In this document: in pieces, positions 27,001 through 34,624 of the stretch
Numbering within the stretch: the first letter of the stretch is position 1
Layout: each line of letters starts with the position of its first letter
Source of the DNA: WQUF01 sp031549885
GTDB taxonomy: Bacteria; Bacillota; Clostridia; Clostridiales; Clostridiaceae
Length of the DNA: 64,000 nucleotides
Direction: 5' to 3'
Assembly (NCBI GenBank): GCA_031549885.1
Contig: JAVBPD010000071.1
Coordinates: 21,972-85,971, forward strand
Notes under the pieces: generated by a model
Seen by the model: only the letters and a program-made list of their open reading frames with translations
What the model was told of the DNA's origin: nothing
Databases searched by the model: none
Made by a program: the position numbers and the translations under genes

Positions 27001-27700
27001 AGTTATATGTATTGAAATTGCTAGTTCCATAAGTTTCAGTTAAAAAATCTACATCTTTCCATAAAGCAGCTGCAAATTTAAAACCTTGATTTTTTATTTT
27101 CTTAATAGCTGATCCTACTTCATCCATATATGAAGTTTTTATTTCAAATCCATCTCCATCGCCATTTACATCAAATGTAGGAAATCCGTCTGTTACGAGC
27201 ATGAATAAAACATCTTTATTGCTTTCTAATTTTCCTCCTGATGCTTTATACATATCTAAAGCTTTATTAAGTGAAAGAGCTGTTGCAGTACCACCTTGCG
27301 CCGTTAAATTGTCAATTGCATTTTTTACTGAAGTTTTATCATTTGTAAGGGATGTTGCCATATCTTCTCTAACCACTGAATCAAATGGTACAAGCATTGC
27401 CTTATCTAAATTTTGATTAAGCATATCTATAGACTGTTTAAGTGACTGTTTTACTATATCTAATGTTCCTGCCATAGAGCCAGATTCATCAAAAACTAAA
27501 ACTAAATCAAATTTCTTTGTTCTCTCAGGTTTAACAATAGTATCCACTATATTGTATTGAATGGAACATTTATCAGTTATTTCAGGGTTTTTATTTAACT
27601 GATGTTGACCTTCAGCATATACATTCGTATATTGGCTTAATGCTAAAGCTGAAGTTAAAGCTAAAGACAAAATGCTAAATCTCTTCTTTTTTGTATTCAT
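24092..27700 (-). CDS. VWA/SpaA-type surface adhesin with tandem Ig-like repeats
   Basis: A 1202-residue exported protein. In order: signal peptide (~1-30); von Willebrand A domain (~40-290) with the MIDAS motif DESGS; a ligand-flank region; a SpaA/Cna-B-type prealbumin-like domain (~385-470, KINKVD and a LVEKTAPDGY signature that could form an isopeptide bond); two carboxypeptidase-regulatory-like domains; three nearly identical 104-residue Ig-like repeats with Asn/Ser/Thr-rich linkers; then three more regulatory-like domains. It ends in GLPTTGEKAIFDFFLGK: a sound LPxTG motif with only a 12-residue tail. AGGAGG precedes ATG 27700. The architecture resembles pilus-tip adhesins. It is probably a host or substrate binder; anchoring may need the class D sortases near 58 kb. 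Confidence 0.9.
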   Translation of the reverse strand: MNTKKKRFSILSLALTSALALSQYTNVYAEGQHQLNKNPEITDKCSIQYNIVDTIVKPERTKKFDLVLVFDESGSMAGTLDIVKQSLKQSIDMLNQNLDKAMLVPFDSVVREDMATSLTNDKTSVKNAIDNLTAQGGTATALSLNKALDMYKASGGKLESNKDVLFMLVTDGFPTFDVNGDGDGFEIKTSYMDEVGSAIKKIKNQGFKFAAALWKDVDFLTETYGTSNFNTYNSYFKNTVSPLVSANGFYADFESQTRTIDEYANVIRSVIATTIQEDASVKEMINSNFHYVESSAKVTDSTGNIVQIPYPNETPTIGSDNSFNWNLDALVSGTYKLTFTVESNVRMNSGSITVINDGGKIITSAGTSNLSKLNDDSYVQPTACYNLKINKVDSEDSNKALSGAKFEVKNSNSQTVQTVTTNDEGTVTVNNLPKGSYTLVEKTAPDGYELSKDPISFSVEESEAATEVTVKNTVKLVPSDPVNGSITVIVKNSSEVLKGSKVIINGVEKITDEDGKVTFSELEFGTYNIIASKDGYNVGYAQGTINVSNPHKEIVIILTPGTNGAVIGKVTDKETGNTISKATVVCEGKTGIVDSFGNYVITDLAPGSHKVIASADGYKSEVAQVSIPASEAIVKDFALEKGSDKKPTPTIDPLKPGDTTISGKGTPGDKIDLTLPDGTVIEDIPVDDNGKWKTDIETPLKPRDKVKVVEETPGGIKSDEVTAQVPDGGNNSTSNTTNNSTDNSTSETKKPTPTIDPLKPGDTTISGKGTPGDKIDLTLPDGTVIEDIPVDDNGNWKTDIPKPLKPGDKVKVVEETPGGIKSDEVTAQVPEDGNNSTSNTTNNSTDNSTSETKKPTPTIDPLKPGDTTISGKGTPGDKIDLTLPDGTVIEDIPVDDNGKWKTDIPTPLKPGDKVKVVEETPDGIKSDEVTAQVPDDCNNSDEPYVKVIVKNSKGEVLENSKVVLNGVDKLTDANGEALYTNLQNGTYYIIASKTGYSVGSAKVTLTSSNASQVITILLKDGDEGAIYGKITNENGQPIPNSYAIIAGEKVETDSFGNYVKTGVKAGDYNVIASADGYNSEYETVTVMPSSMTECNFSLEMQNGSNNRYLIYGQVSGSKKPIEKAVVITNDNNAETDKAGYYVLDNLTSGSYAVKASKEGYDDVSKDVSVVSSDVRQDFNLTVVSYGLPTTGEKAIFDFFLGK
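24910..25790 (-). repeat. Three tandem ~312-bp in-gene repeats
   Basis: Within the VWA adhesin gene a unit of 312 bp (104 codons, PTPTIDPLKPGDTTISGKG onward) occurs three times with very few differences (for example ETPLKPRD versus PKPLKPGD, DGIKS versus GGIKS). The second and third copies are nearly identical at the DNA level, which suggests recent duplication or gene conversion. Boundaries are approximate. Confidence 0.85.
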
Positions 27701-27877
27701 TTTACTTGTTTCCTCCTAGAATAAAAATCGGGCGTATATTGTAATTTTAACATTTTTAACTTTTTTTATATTTTCTTTAAAATATTCATTAATTTGTAAA
27801 TATATGTATATATTATATAATATTAATAAAAAATACATAATTTTGTCATGAAATGTTATTTTTTTGTCTCAAAATTC

Positions 27878-27930
27878 AAAAAAAATATAGAATTTAAGTT
27901 AAAATACTTGCTTTAACTTAAATTCTATAT
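27878..27930 (-). terminator. Second of two tandem terminators after fchA
   Basis: A 19-bp perfect stem (27885-27903 with 27912-27930) with an 8-base loop, followed on the minus strand by eight T residues. It is a very strong intrinsic terminator that insulates the adhesin gene from folate-gene transcription. Confidence 0.85.
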
Positions 27931-27942
27931 AGTTTTATACGC

Positions 27943-27983
27943 AAAAATATTGCTTAAAACAAACTATTTTAAGCAATATTTTT
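27943..27983 (-). terminator. First of two tandem terminators after fchA
   Basis: A 17-bp perfect stem (27943-27959 with 27967-27983) and a 7-base loop lie 18 bases after the fchA stop, with TTTTT at the end of the stem on the minus strand. Confidence 0.8.
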
Positions 27984-28001
27984 ATTTAAATTATATATAA
28001 A

Positions 28002-28616
28002 TCAGAAATCTATAGATAAAATGTTTTTTTCACGTTCAATAATATCGTTTTCCATCATCTGAATTTTACCGTTCATTTCATTTACAAAATCTACATCTTT
28101 AATGGATTTTAAATTTATCTTTACATTTATAAATGCTGCAAGAGTAGCGCATCTTATTAACATTGCTGAAATTATTCCATCTGTAACAACTTGCTTATTA
28201 CCTTTTTCAATGACTTTTTCAACAAATTCCATAGTGTCATAAGCTTTTTTGCCAAGTTCAAAGGGTACCTTTGCTGCATATTTAAGCGCTTCTTGTATTC
28301 TTTCAATTCTTATAGATTTTTCTTGATCGTTTGTTTTAGGAAGGGCTAGACAATCTAGTACTTCCATAAATGCTAAATCATCTTTTCTAATACAATCTAA
28401 ATATTGAAGGCTTAAAGCACCTAATGACTCATTTATGGCATTTAACTCCACTCTAACATCGTCATATTCTTTTTTTGACACAGTAAGATTTATTACCATT
28501 TGGCTAAGAGAAGCACCTAAAGCAGCAACATATGCAGCAACCCCTCCACCACCTGGTTCAGCTTTTTCCGAAGAAACAGCCTCTAAAAATTCTACAAGGG
28601 TCATTTTTTTATACAT
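28002..28616 (-). CDS. fchA: Cyclodeaminase/cyclohydrolase family protein (FchA-like)
   Basis: A 204-residue protein of the formiminotransferase-cyclodeaminase fold family, with the N-terminal signature AEPGGGGVAAYVAALG near residues 18-33. In acetogens this family supplies methenyl-tetrahydrofolate cyclohydrolase (FchA) of the methyl branch of the Wood-Ljungdahl pathway. In purine-fermenting clostridia a related enzyme is formimino-tetrahydrofolate cyclodeaminase. It lies 26 bases downstream of fhs in the same operon, so it certainly works on folate one-carbon units. Sequence alone does not separate the two activities; given the purine genes at 8-17 kb the cyclodeaminase option is worth testing. 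Confidence 0.85.
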   Translation of the reverse strand: MYKKMTLVEFLEAVSSEKAEPGGGGVAAYVAALGASLSQMVINLTVSKKEYDDVRVELNAINESLGALSLQYLDCIRKDDLAFMEVLDCLALPKTNDQEKSIRIERIQEALKYAAKVPFELGKKAYDTMEFVEKVIEKGNKQVVTDGIISAMLIRCATLAAFINVKINLKSIKDVDFVNEMNGKIQMMENDIIEREKNILSIDF

Positions 28617-28642
28617 ACAAACCTCCTTATATAGATGTATCT

Positions 28643-30325
28643 TTAAAATAAGCCTGTTATAGTTCCATCTTCATCTATATCAATCTTTTCATAGGAAGGA
28701 AGTTTAGGAAGTCCTGGCATTGTCATAATATCTCCTGCCTCACATACTACAAATCCTGCACCTGAGGAAACTCTTACAGCTTTAATTGTAACTTTAAATC
28801 CCTTTGGAGCACCTACTATAGTTGAATCGCCAGTTAATGAATATTGAGTTTTTGCCATACAAATTGGTAAATTACCAAATCCTAATGCTTCAATAGTTTC
28901 TAATTGTTTTTTAGATTTACCTTCAAAAATTATTCCATCTCCACCATATATTTCTTTAACTATAGTTTCAATTTTTTCTTGAAGTGGCATTTCATCTGGA
29001 TATAAGTGTTTAAAGTTTGGTGTAGAACTATCAACTAATTTTACTAGTTCTTCAGCCATTTCTATTCCGCCTTCTCCGCCATCTGTAAAGCAATTATTTA
29101 CAACGGCTTTAACTCCTAAATCACTGCATAACTTTAATAAAGCATTGATTTCATCGTCAGTATCAGAATAGAATTTATTAATAGCAACCATTGCAGGAAT
29201 TCCAAATTTACTTATATTGCTTACGTGCCTTTCAAGGTTTGGAAATCCTTGTTTTAAAGCATCGATATTTTCCTTGTTTAAATCTACTTTAGCAACTCCA
29301 CCATTGTGTTTTAAAGCTCTAACTGTAGTTACTATTACAACTGCTGAAGGAGTTAATCCACCATATCTACATTTAATATCTAAGAATTTTTCTCCACCAA
29401 GATCTGCACCAAATCCTGCTTCTGTAACACAATAATCGCCGATCTTTAAAGCAAGTCTAGTTGCTAAAATTGAATTACAACCATGGGCGATATTTGCAAA
29501 AGGTCCTCCATGAATGAAGGCTGGTGTATTTTCAAGAGTTTGAACTAGATTAGGTTTAATGGCATCTTTCATTAAAAGTGCCATAGCTCCTTGAACTTTT
29601 AAATCACGACATCTTACAGGATTTCCTGTTAAATCATATGCTACTATTATTTCTCCACATCTTCTCTTTAAATCTTCAAGGCTTGTGGAAAGGCACAATA
29701 TAGCCATAACCTCTGAAGCAACAGTTATCATAAAGGCTTCTTCTCTTGGGAAACCGTTAGCTTTACCTCCTAATGATACAATTATATCTCTAAGAGCTCT
29801 GTCATTCATATCAATAACTCTTTTCCATACAATGTTTCTAACATCTATATTTAAAGAGTTTCCTTGATGAATATGATTATCTATTGCTGCTGCTAAAAGG
29901 TTATTTGCAGCTGTTATAGCATGCATATCCCCAGTAAAATGCAAGTTTATATCTTCCATTGGAACAACTTGAGAATATCCACCACCAGCAGCTCCGCCTT
30001 TAACACCAAATACTGGTCCTAAAGAAGGCTCTCTAAGTGCTACTATAGTTTTCTTACCAATCTTATTAAGTGCTTGACCAAGTCCAATTGTTGTAGTTGA
30101 TTTACCTTCTCCAGCTGGTGTTGGGTTAATTGCAGTTACTAAAACAAGTTTTCCATCTTCTTTGTCTTTTAGTCTTTCAAGTGCATCTAATGAAATTTTT
30201 GCTTTGTAATTTCCATAAAGCTCAACTTCGTCTTCAAAAATTCCGCAGCTTGTAGCAATTTCCATAACAGGTTTCATTTTGCTGGCTTGTGCAATTTCAA
30301 TATCGCTAGGTACCACTTTACTCAT
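28643..30325 (-). CDS. fhs: Formate--tetrahydrofolate ligase
   Basis: A 560-residue protein (usual clostridial length ~556) that makes 10-formyl-tetrahydrofolate from formate, ATP and folate, and in purine fermenters runs in reverse to make ATP. The P-loop PTPAGEGKSTTT is near residues 65-76, followed by REPSLGPVFGVKGGAAGGG, GDMHAI and the C-terminal GFVVCEAGDIMTMPGLPKLP segment. I chose ATG 30325, with GAGGTGA at 30331-30337 just upstream, over the GTG at 30334 that overlaps that site. It heads the fhs-fchA operon. Confidence 0.97.
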   Translation of the reverse strand: MSKVVPSDIEIAQASKMKPVMEIATSCGIFEDEVELYGNYKAKISLDALERLKDKEDGKLVLVTAINPTPAGEGKSTTTIGLGQALNKIGKKTIVALREPSLGPVFGVKGGAAGGGYSQVVPMEDINLHFTGDMHAITAANNLLAAAIDNHIHQGNSLNIDVRNIVWKRVIDMNDRALRDIIVSLGGKANGFPREEAFMITVASEVMAILCLSTSLEDLKRRCGEIIVAYDLTGNPVRCRDLKVQGAMALLMKDAIKPNLVQTLENTPAFIHGGPFANIAHGCNSILATRLALKIGDYCVTEAGFGADLGGEKFLDIKCRYGGLTPSAVVIVTTVRALKHNGGVAKVDLNKENIDALKQGFPNLERHVSNISKFGIPAMVAINKFYSDTDDEINALLKLCSDLGVKAVVNNCFTDGGEGGIEMAEELVKLVDSSTPNFKHLYPDEMPLQEKIETIVKEIYGGDGIIFEGKSKKQLETIEALGFGNLPICMAKTQYSLTGDSTIVGAPKGFKVTIKAVRVSSGAGFVVCEAGDIMTMPGLPKLPSYEKIDIDEDGTITGLF

Positions 30326-30358
30326 AGTTCTCACCTCATAATATTTATTATTGATTAC

Positions 30359-30373
30359 ATAACCTAGGGTTAT
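30359..30373. promoter_or_regulatory. Palindrome in the fhs leader
   Basis: ATAACC-TAG-GGTTAT is a perfect 6-bp inverted repeat in the leader between the predicted fhs promoter and its start codon. It could be an operator. No known motif is assigned. Confidence 0.3.
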
Positions 30374-30424
30374 TTAATATAAAAAAACACTAAAATTATG
30401 TAAATGTTTCCTTACTACTTACAC

Positions 30425-30453
30425 ATTTTATATCACTAAATACTCAAAGTCAA
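30425..30453 (-). promoter_or_regulatory. Predicted promoter of fhs-fchA
   Basis: On the minus strand TTGACT (30453-30448), a 17-base spacer and TAAAAT (30430-30425) make a near-consensus sigma-A promoter ~100 bases before the fhs start. Confidence 0.65.
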
Positions 30454-30526
30454 CCTTATAATAAAATAGCCAGCCATAAAGGGCAAAAATATTTTATTTA
30501 TAGACAGACGGTGCCACAAAAAAACA

Positions 30527-30555
30527 TTGACTCTTTTATACTAGAATGATAACAT
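30527..30555 (+). promoter_or_regulatory. Predicted promoter of the phosphoglucomutase-like gene
   Basis: TTGACT (30527-30532), a 17-base spacer and TAACAT (30550-30555) lie 40 bases before ATG 30595, divergent from the fhs promoter. Confidence 0.6.
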
Positions 30556-30594
30556 AATTTAAATCAAATATGCTATATATTGAGAGGATTTATT

Positions 30595-31230
30595 ATGGAT
30601 ATTAAAGGGGTAATTTTTGATTTAGACGGAGTTATAGTAAGTACAGATCATTATCATTTTCTTGGATGGAAAAGACTTGCTGATGAAGAAGGTATTTTTT
30701 TTGATGAAGAAATAAATAATAGGTTAAGAGGCGTAAGTCGCATGGAAAGCCTTAATATAATTTTAGAAAGATCAAAGAAAACATATAACGATGAAGAAAA
30801 AAATGAAATGGCTCAAAGAAAAAATAATTACTATGTTGAATATCTTTCAAACCTTACAGATAAAGATATATTGCCAAATGTGTTTAAAGTATTAGAAAAA
30901 CTAAAAGAAAAAAACATTAAAATTGCCATTGGTTCTTCAAGCAAAAATACTCCCATTATTTTAAAAAGAATTGGGCTTAGCGAATATTTTGATGCAATTG
31001 CAGATGGAAATGATATTAAAAAAAGCAAGCCAGATCCTGAAGTGTTTTTATTAGCTTGTGAAAGATTAAAGTTATCACCTAAAGAATGCGCTGTAGTTGA
31101 AGATGCAAAATCTGGAATTGATGCAGCAAAATCTGCTAAAATGGTTGGTATAGCCATAAGCGATGCTTTTTCATATGAAAAAGCAGATTATTCTTTAAAA
31201 AATATAGAAGATATTTTAAATTTAGTTTAA
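30595..31230 (+). CDS. HAD phosphatase, beta-phosphoglucomutase-like
   Basis: A 211-residue HAD-superfamily enzyme with the nucleophile motif FDLDGVI (residues ~8-14), a helical cap, GSSSKN as motif II, and KSKPDPEVFLLA plus VVEDAKSGIDAA as motifs III and IV. The DGVIVSTDHYHFLGWKRLA cap start closely resembles beta-phosphoglucomutase, which interconverts beta-glucose-1-P and glucose-6-P. No sugar-phosphorylase gene is adjacent, so a general sugar-phosphate phosphatase is the alternative. ATG 30595 is 6 bases after GAGAGGA. Confidence 0.85.
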   Translation: MDIKGVIFDLDGVIVSTDHYHFLGWKRLADEEGIFFDEEINNRLRGVSRMESLNIILERSKKTYNDEEKNEMAQRKNNYYVEYLSNLTDKDILPNVFKVLEKLKEKNIKIAIGSSSKNTPIILKRIGLSEYFDAIADGNDIKKSKPDPEVFLLACERLKLSPKECAVVEDAKSGIDAAKSAKMVGIAISDAFSYEKADYSLKNIEDILNLV

Positions 31231-31244
31231 GTTGTACAAATAAT

Positions 31245-31276
31245 GTAGGGTCAAATCATTAACATTTTGACCCTAC
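31245..31276. terminator. Hairpin between convergent genes
   Basis: GTAGGGTCAAA (31245-31255) pairs with TTTGACCCTAC (31266-31276). It lacks a strong T-run on either side but lies exactly between two convergent stop codons, so it may act in both directions. Confidence 0.6.
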
Positions 31277-31282
31277 GCTATA

Positions 31283-32155
31283 TTAATTCTTAAAATCTGA
31301 ATCTTTTACGCTTCCTATGACATATTTCATTCCATTGCCAACATTATCTTTATTTTTAGTAATTCGGTATCTTGTTTCTCCTAACTGATTAACAAAAGAT
31401 ATGCCATCATATAAATAAAAATTGCCACTTATTCTTTTAAAAGGTTTTAAATCATCATAGGAGCCATAAATAGGAGAATTGTGCAAAGTTACCTTATCTC
31501 CTGCTCTATAAAACCTACTTTCCCTAAACCTTTTTAAATTATTATAACCACCATTTAAAATTATAGAAGCATAATCTTTATAAGAATAATTTAGATCAAC
31601 ATCTCCTTCAATTCCATTTACCCTTCCAGTATTTGAATATTGCCACATTCCAGTAATGCCAAGATAATCGTTATTTCCATCATATTGAGCAACCCAATGA
31701 TCATATTTTTTTAGCCTTCCATCATCTAAAACATGTGTAAACCAATATAAATTTGCATAAATCATCGGAAAATAATTAGCCTCAACTAAAGTATTTAAGA
31801 AAACTACAGATATATCAGTTAAAACCTCTTTTGATAGATCTTCTAAAGAACTATCTTCTATATCAAAAGCTAAAGGATAAGTCATATTATAACCGCTTAC
31901 TACATCAAGAAAATGCAAAGCTTCCTGCCTAGATTCTTCAACATTTCTTGCATGACAATAGTGATATGCTCCAACATTAACGCCATTTTGCAAAGCTTCA
32001 GTTGCATTTTTTGAAAAATTTTGATCAACTCTTTTAGGTCCTATAGTTGCACGTACCATTGCAAATTCCATGCCAGCGTCTAAAACATCTTTCCAATTTA
32101 TATCTTTTTGATATTCACTTACATCAATTCCATTAATAGGCAAAAATCTATTCAC
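31283..32155 (-). CDS. GH25 family lysozyme-like muramidase
   Basis: A 290-residue glycosyl hydrolase family 25 protein. NGIDVSEYQ at residues ~8-16 and the acidic FDIED motif near residue 97 are the family active-site signatures; WQYSNTGRVNGIEGDVDLN closes the barrel. The last ~80 residues look like an SH3-type or similar wall-binding domain. There is no signal peptide, as in phage and autolysin-type GH25 enzymes, so export or release by lysis is unexplained. It stands alone between a HAD gene and the AmmeMemoRadiSam pair. Confidence 0.9.
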   Translation of the reverse strand: MNRFLPINGIDVSEYQKDINWKDVLDAGMEFAMVRATIGPKRVDQNFSKNATEALQNGVNVGAYHYCHARNVEESRQEALHFLDVVSGYNMTYPLAFDIEDSSLEDLSKEVLTDISVVFLNTLVEANYFPMIYANLYWFTHVLDDGRLKKYDHWVAQYDGNNDYLGITGMWQYSNTGRVNGIEGDVDLNYSYKDYASIILNGGYNNLKRFRESRFYRAGDKVTLHNSPIYGSYDDLKPFKRISGNFYLYDGISFVNQLGETRYRITKNKDNVGNGMKYVIGSVKDSDFKN

Positions 32156-32229
32156 TCCAAATTTCTTTATATTTTCAATTATATGATAAAAAACTAATTA
32201 TATTTCTTAAATAAATAATAAAAATTCCC

Positions 32230-32258
32230 TTGTTACCAAAATATATAAATATTAAAAT
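32230..32258 (+). promoter_or_regulatory. Predicted promoter of the AmmeMemoRadiSam pair
   Basis: TTGTTA (32230-32235), a 17-base spacer and TAAAAT (32253-32258) lie just before the ribosome site AAAGGAG and ATG 32283. Confidence 0.55.
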
Positions 32259-32282
32259 AAAAATGAAAGGAGTTTTAAGAAA

Positions 32283-33680
32283 ATGGATAATAAAAATATT
32301 TGTATAAATACTTACATTGTACCTCACCCTCCACTTGCTATAAGTGAAATTGGGTTAGGTGATGAAAACAACATACAAAAGACATTAGATTCATTTAATG
32401 AAATAAGCTCTAAAATTTGCCACATTAAACCTGAAGTCATAATTTTTATTACTCCTCACAGCATAATGTATCAAGATTATATACACATATCTCCTGGAAA
32501 CAAAGCCTTTGGTGATTTTTCTTCCTTTGGTGTAAAAAAGGTCAAATTTAATGTAACCTATGATTCAGAATTAATAAATGAAATAGATGCACATTGTAAA
32601 GTTAAAAATTTTCCTGCAGGAACTCTAGGAGAAAGGGATTCTCATCTTGATCATGGAGTTATGGTTCCAATGTACTTTATAAATAAAAAATATACCGATT
32701 ATAAAATGGTAAGAATAGGCATATCAGGATTGAGCTTTAAAGAGCATTATGAGTTTGGCGTTATTTTAATGGATTGCATAAAAAAGCTTAATAAAAAAGC
32801 TGTCATAGTTGCAAGTGGCGATTTATCTCACAAATTAAAAGCTTCAGGACCTTATGGCTATTTAAAGGAAGGAGAAGAGTTTGATAAAGAAATTTGCAGG
32901 ATAATAGAATCAAATGATTTTTCTAAATTCTTTGATTTTACAGAAGATTTTTGTGAAGCTGCAGGAGAATGTGGCCTTCGTTCATTTATAGTTATGGCAG
33001 GTGCTTTAGACGGGAAATTAGTAAATAGTAAGCTATTAAGTTATGAAGGGCCTTTTGGAGTTGGCTATGCGATTGGATCATTTGAGGCTACTTGTGAAGA
33101 CCAATCACGCTTTTTTTTAAAGTCATATGAAAAAAATTTAAATTATAAAATGGATGAAATAAGAAAGAATGAAAGCATTTATACGAATCTTGCAAGAAAA
33201 TCCTTAGAAGAATATGTGATAAACAATAAGAAAATAGATTCCATTGAAAACTTGCCTGAAGAAATGTTAAATAAAAAAGCTGGAGTTTTTGTTTCTATAA
33301 AAAAAGAAGGACAATTAAGAGGATGCATTGGCACTATTTCTCCAGTTCAAAAAAATATTGCCCTTGAAATAATTAAGAATGCTTTAAGTGCAGGTTTAAA
33401 GGACCCTAGATTTTTGCCAGTTACAAAGGATGAACTTAATTTGCTTGAATATAGTGTGGATATATTAGAAGAGCCTGAATATATAGATTCTAAAGATTTA
33501 TTAAATGTTAAAGAATATGGAGTAATTGTATCTTGTAGTGGAAGAAGTGGTCTTTTGCTTCCAAATCTTGAAGGAATTAATTCAGTTGATGAACAAATTT
33601 CAATAGCCCTTAAAAAAGCAGGTATATTAGAAAAAGAGAATTATAAACTTCAAAGATTTAAGGTAGTGAGATATAAATGA
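32283..33680 (+). CDS. AmmeMemoRadiSam protein: MEMO1-AMMECR1 fusion
   Basis: A 465-residue two-domain protein. Residues ~5-270 are a MEMO1/LigB-type (class III extradiol dioxygenase-like) domain with VPHPPL, FITPHS and the GDLSHK segment; residues ~285-465 are an AMMECR1 domain with GVFVSIKKEGQLRGCIGT. Such fusions define the AmmeMemoRadiSam system, whose function is not established. ATG 32283 has AAAGGAG upstream. Its stop overlaps the start of the partner radical SAM gene by 4 bases, so the two proteins are translationally coupled. Confidence 0.92.
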   Translation: MDNKNICINTYIVPHPPLAISEIGLGDENNIQKTLDSFNEISSKICHIKPEVIIFITPHSIMYQDYIHISPGNKAFGDFSSFGVKKVKFNVTYDSELINEIDAHCKVKNFPAGTLGERDSHLDHGVMVPMYFINKKYTDYKMVRIGISGLSFKEHYEFGVILMDCIKKLNKKAVIVASGDLSHKLKASGPYGYLKEGEEFDKEICRIIESNDFSKFFDFTEDFCEAAGECGLRSFIVMAGALDGKLVNSKLLSYEGPFGVGYAIGSFEATCEDQSRFFLKSYEKNLNYKMDEIRKNESIYTNLARKSLEEYVINNKKIDSIENLPEEMLNKKAGVFVSIKKEGQLRGCIGTISPVQKNIALEIIKNALSAGLKDPRFLPVTKDELNLLEYSVDILEEPEYIDSKDLLNVKEYGVIVSCSGRSGLLLPNLEGINSVDEQISIALKKAGILEKENYKLQRFKVVRYK

Positions 33681-34528
33681 AAATAGCAGATTTTTGGGGA
33701 AAGTCAGGCGATAATATTCATTGCTTCCTTTGTCCTGTAGGTTGTAGAATCTCTGAAGGAAAACATGGTTTTTGCAGAATACGAAAAAATATAAATGGAG
33801 AACTTTATGCACTATATTATGGAAAAATAACTTCCATTGCACTTGATCCAATTGAAAAGAAGCCTTTATATAAATTTTATTCAGGTTCAACTATTCTTTC
33901 AATTGGAGGATATAGCTGCAATATGAGATGCCCTTTTTGCCAAAACTATAGAATTTCTATGGAGGAAGCAGATCTTTATTCATTAAGCCCAAGTGATCTT
34001 TTAGAAACAGCAAAAAAATATGTTCCATCTGGCAATATAGGTGTAGCTTATACTTATAATGAACCTTTTATAAATTATGAATATTTATTTGATTGTGCCA
34101 AAATAATTAAAGAAAATGGGCTTAAAAACGTTGTAGTAACAAATGGCTATGTAAACAAAGATCCCATTTTAAAAATTTTACCATTTATTGATGCCATGAA
34201 CATAGACTTAAAAACTTTTAATGCAGACTTTTATAAAAAGCTTTCAGGCAATTTAGAAAATATTAAAGATACTATTAAAATTGCATCAAAAATGTGCCAT
34301 ATTGAAATTACCACCCTTATCATTCCTGACGAAAATGATTCTGACCTTGAAATTAGGGAATTATCAACATTTATAGCAGATATAGATGATAATATACCAC
34401 TTCACATATCAAGATTTTTTCCTAGCTATAAAATGAAAGATAAAAATCCCACACCTATTAAAACTATTTTCAGGTTAAAGGAAATTGCCAAAGAAAAATT
34501 AAAATACGTTTATGAAGGAAATGTTTAA
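33677..34528 (+). CDS. AmmeMemoRadiSam radical SAM enzyme
   Basis: A 283-residue radical SAM protein. The SAM-cluster motif CNMRCPFC is at about residues 76-83, with the usual following Gly/Glu residues (YTYNEPF). An extra N-terminal cysteine set (CFLCPVGC and GFCRIR, residues ~17-35) matches the AmrS/PflA-like subgroup and may bind another cluster. It is coupled to the MEMO1-AMMECR1 fusion gene. The family forms a conserved but uncharacterised module found in many anaerobes and archaea. Confidence 0.92.
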   Translation: MKIADFWGKSGDNIHCFLCPVGCRISEGKHGFCRIRKNINGELYALYYGKITSIALDPIEKKPLYKFYSGSTILSIGGYSCNMRCPFCQNYRISMEEADLYSLSPSDLLETAKKYVPSGNIGVAYTYNEPFINYEYLFDCAKIIKENGLKNVVVTNGYVNKDPILKILPFIDAMNIDLKTFNADFYKKLSGNLENIKDTIKIASKMCHIEITTLIIPDENDSDLEIRELSTFIADIDDNIPLHISRFFPSYKMKDKNPTPIKTIFRLKEIAKEKLKYVYEGNV

Positions 34529-34558
34529 ACCAGCTTAACTTTTAAGCTGGTTTTATTT
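34527..34558 (+). terminator. Terminator of the AmmeMemoRadiSam pair
   Basis: AAACCAGCTTAA pairs perfectly with TTAAGCTGGTTT across a 3-base loop, ending in TTTTATTTAT. The stem begins at the stop codon. Confidence 0.9.
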
Positions 34559-34572
34559 ATGAGACTTTTTAG

Positions 34573-34601
34573 TTTACTTTTATTATTAAATTTATTATAA
34601 T
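34573..34601 (+). promoter_or_regulatory. Predicted promoter of the exported rhodanese gene
   Basis: TTTACT (34573-34578), a 17-base spacer and a perfect TATAAT (34596-34601) lie immediately before AAAGGGGG and the start at 34625. Confidence 0.65.
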
Positions 34602-34624
34602 TAAACTATTAAAAGGGGGAAAAT

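Larger units (their letters stand above)
27701..28001. other. Intergenic region between the adhesin and fchA
   Basis: No gene is supported. The right half holds two strong terminator hairpins for the folate genes. The left half is very AT-rich and must carry the adhesin promoter, but I could not choose a convincing -35/-10 pair. Confidence 0.7.
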
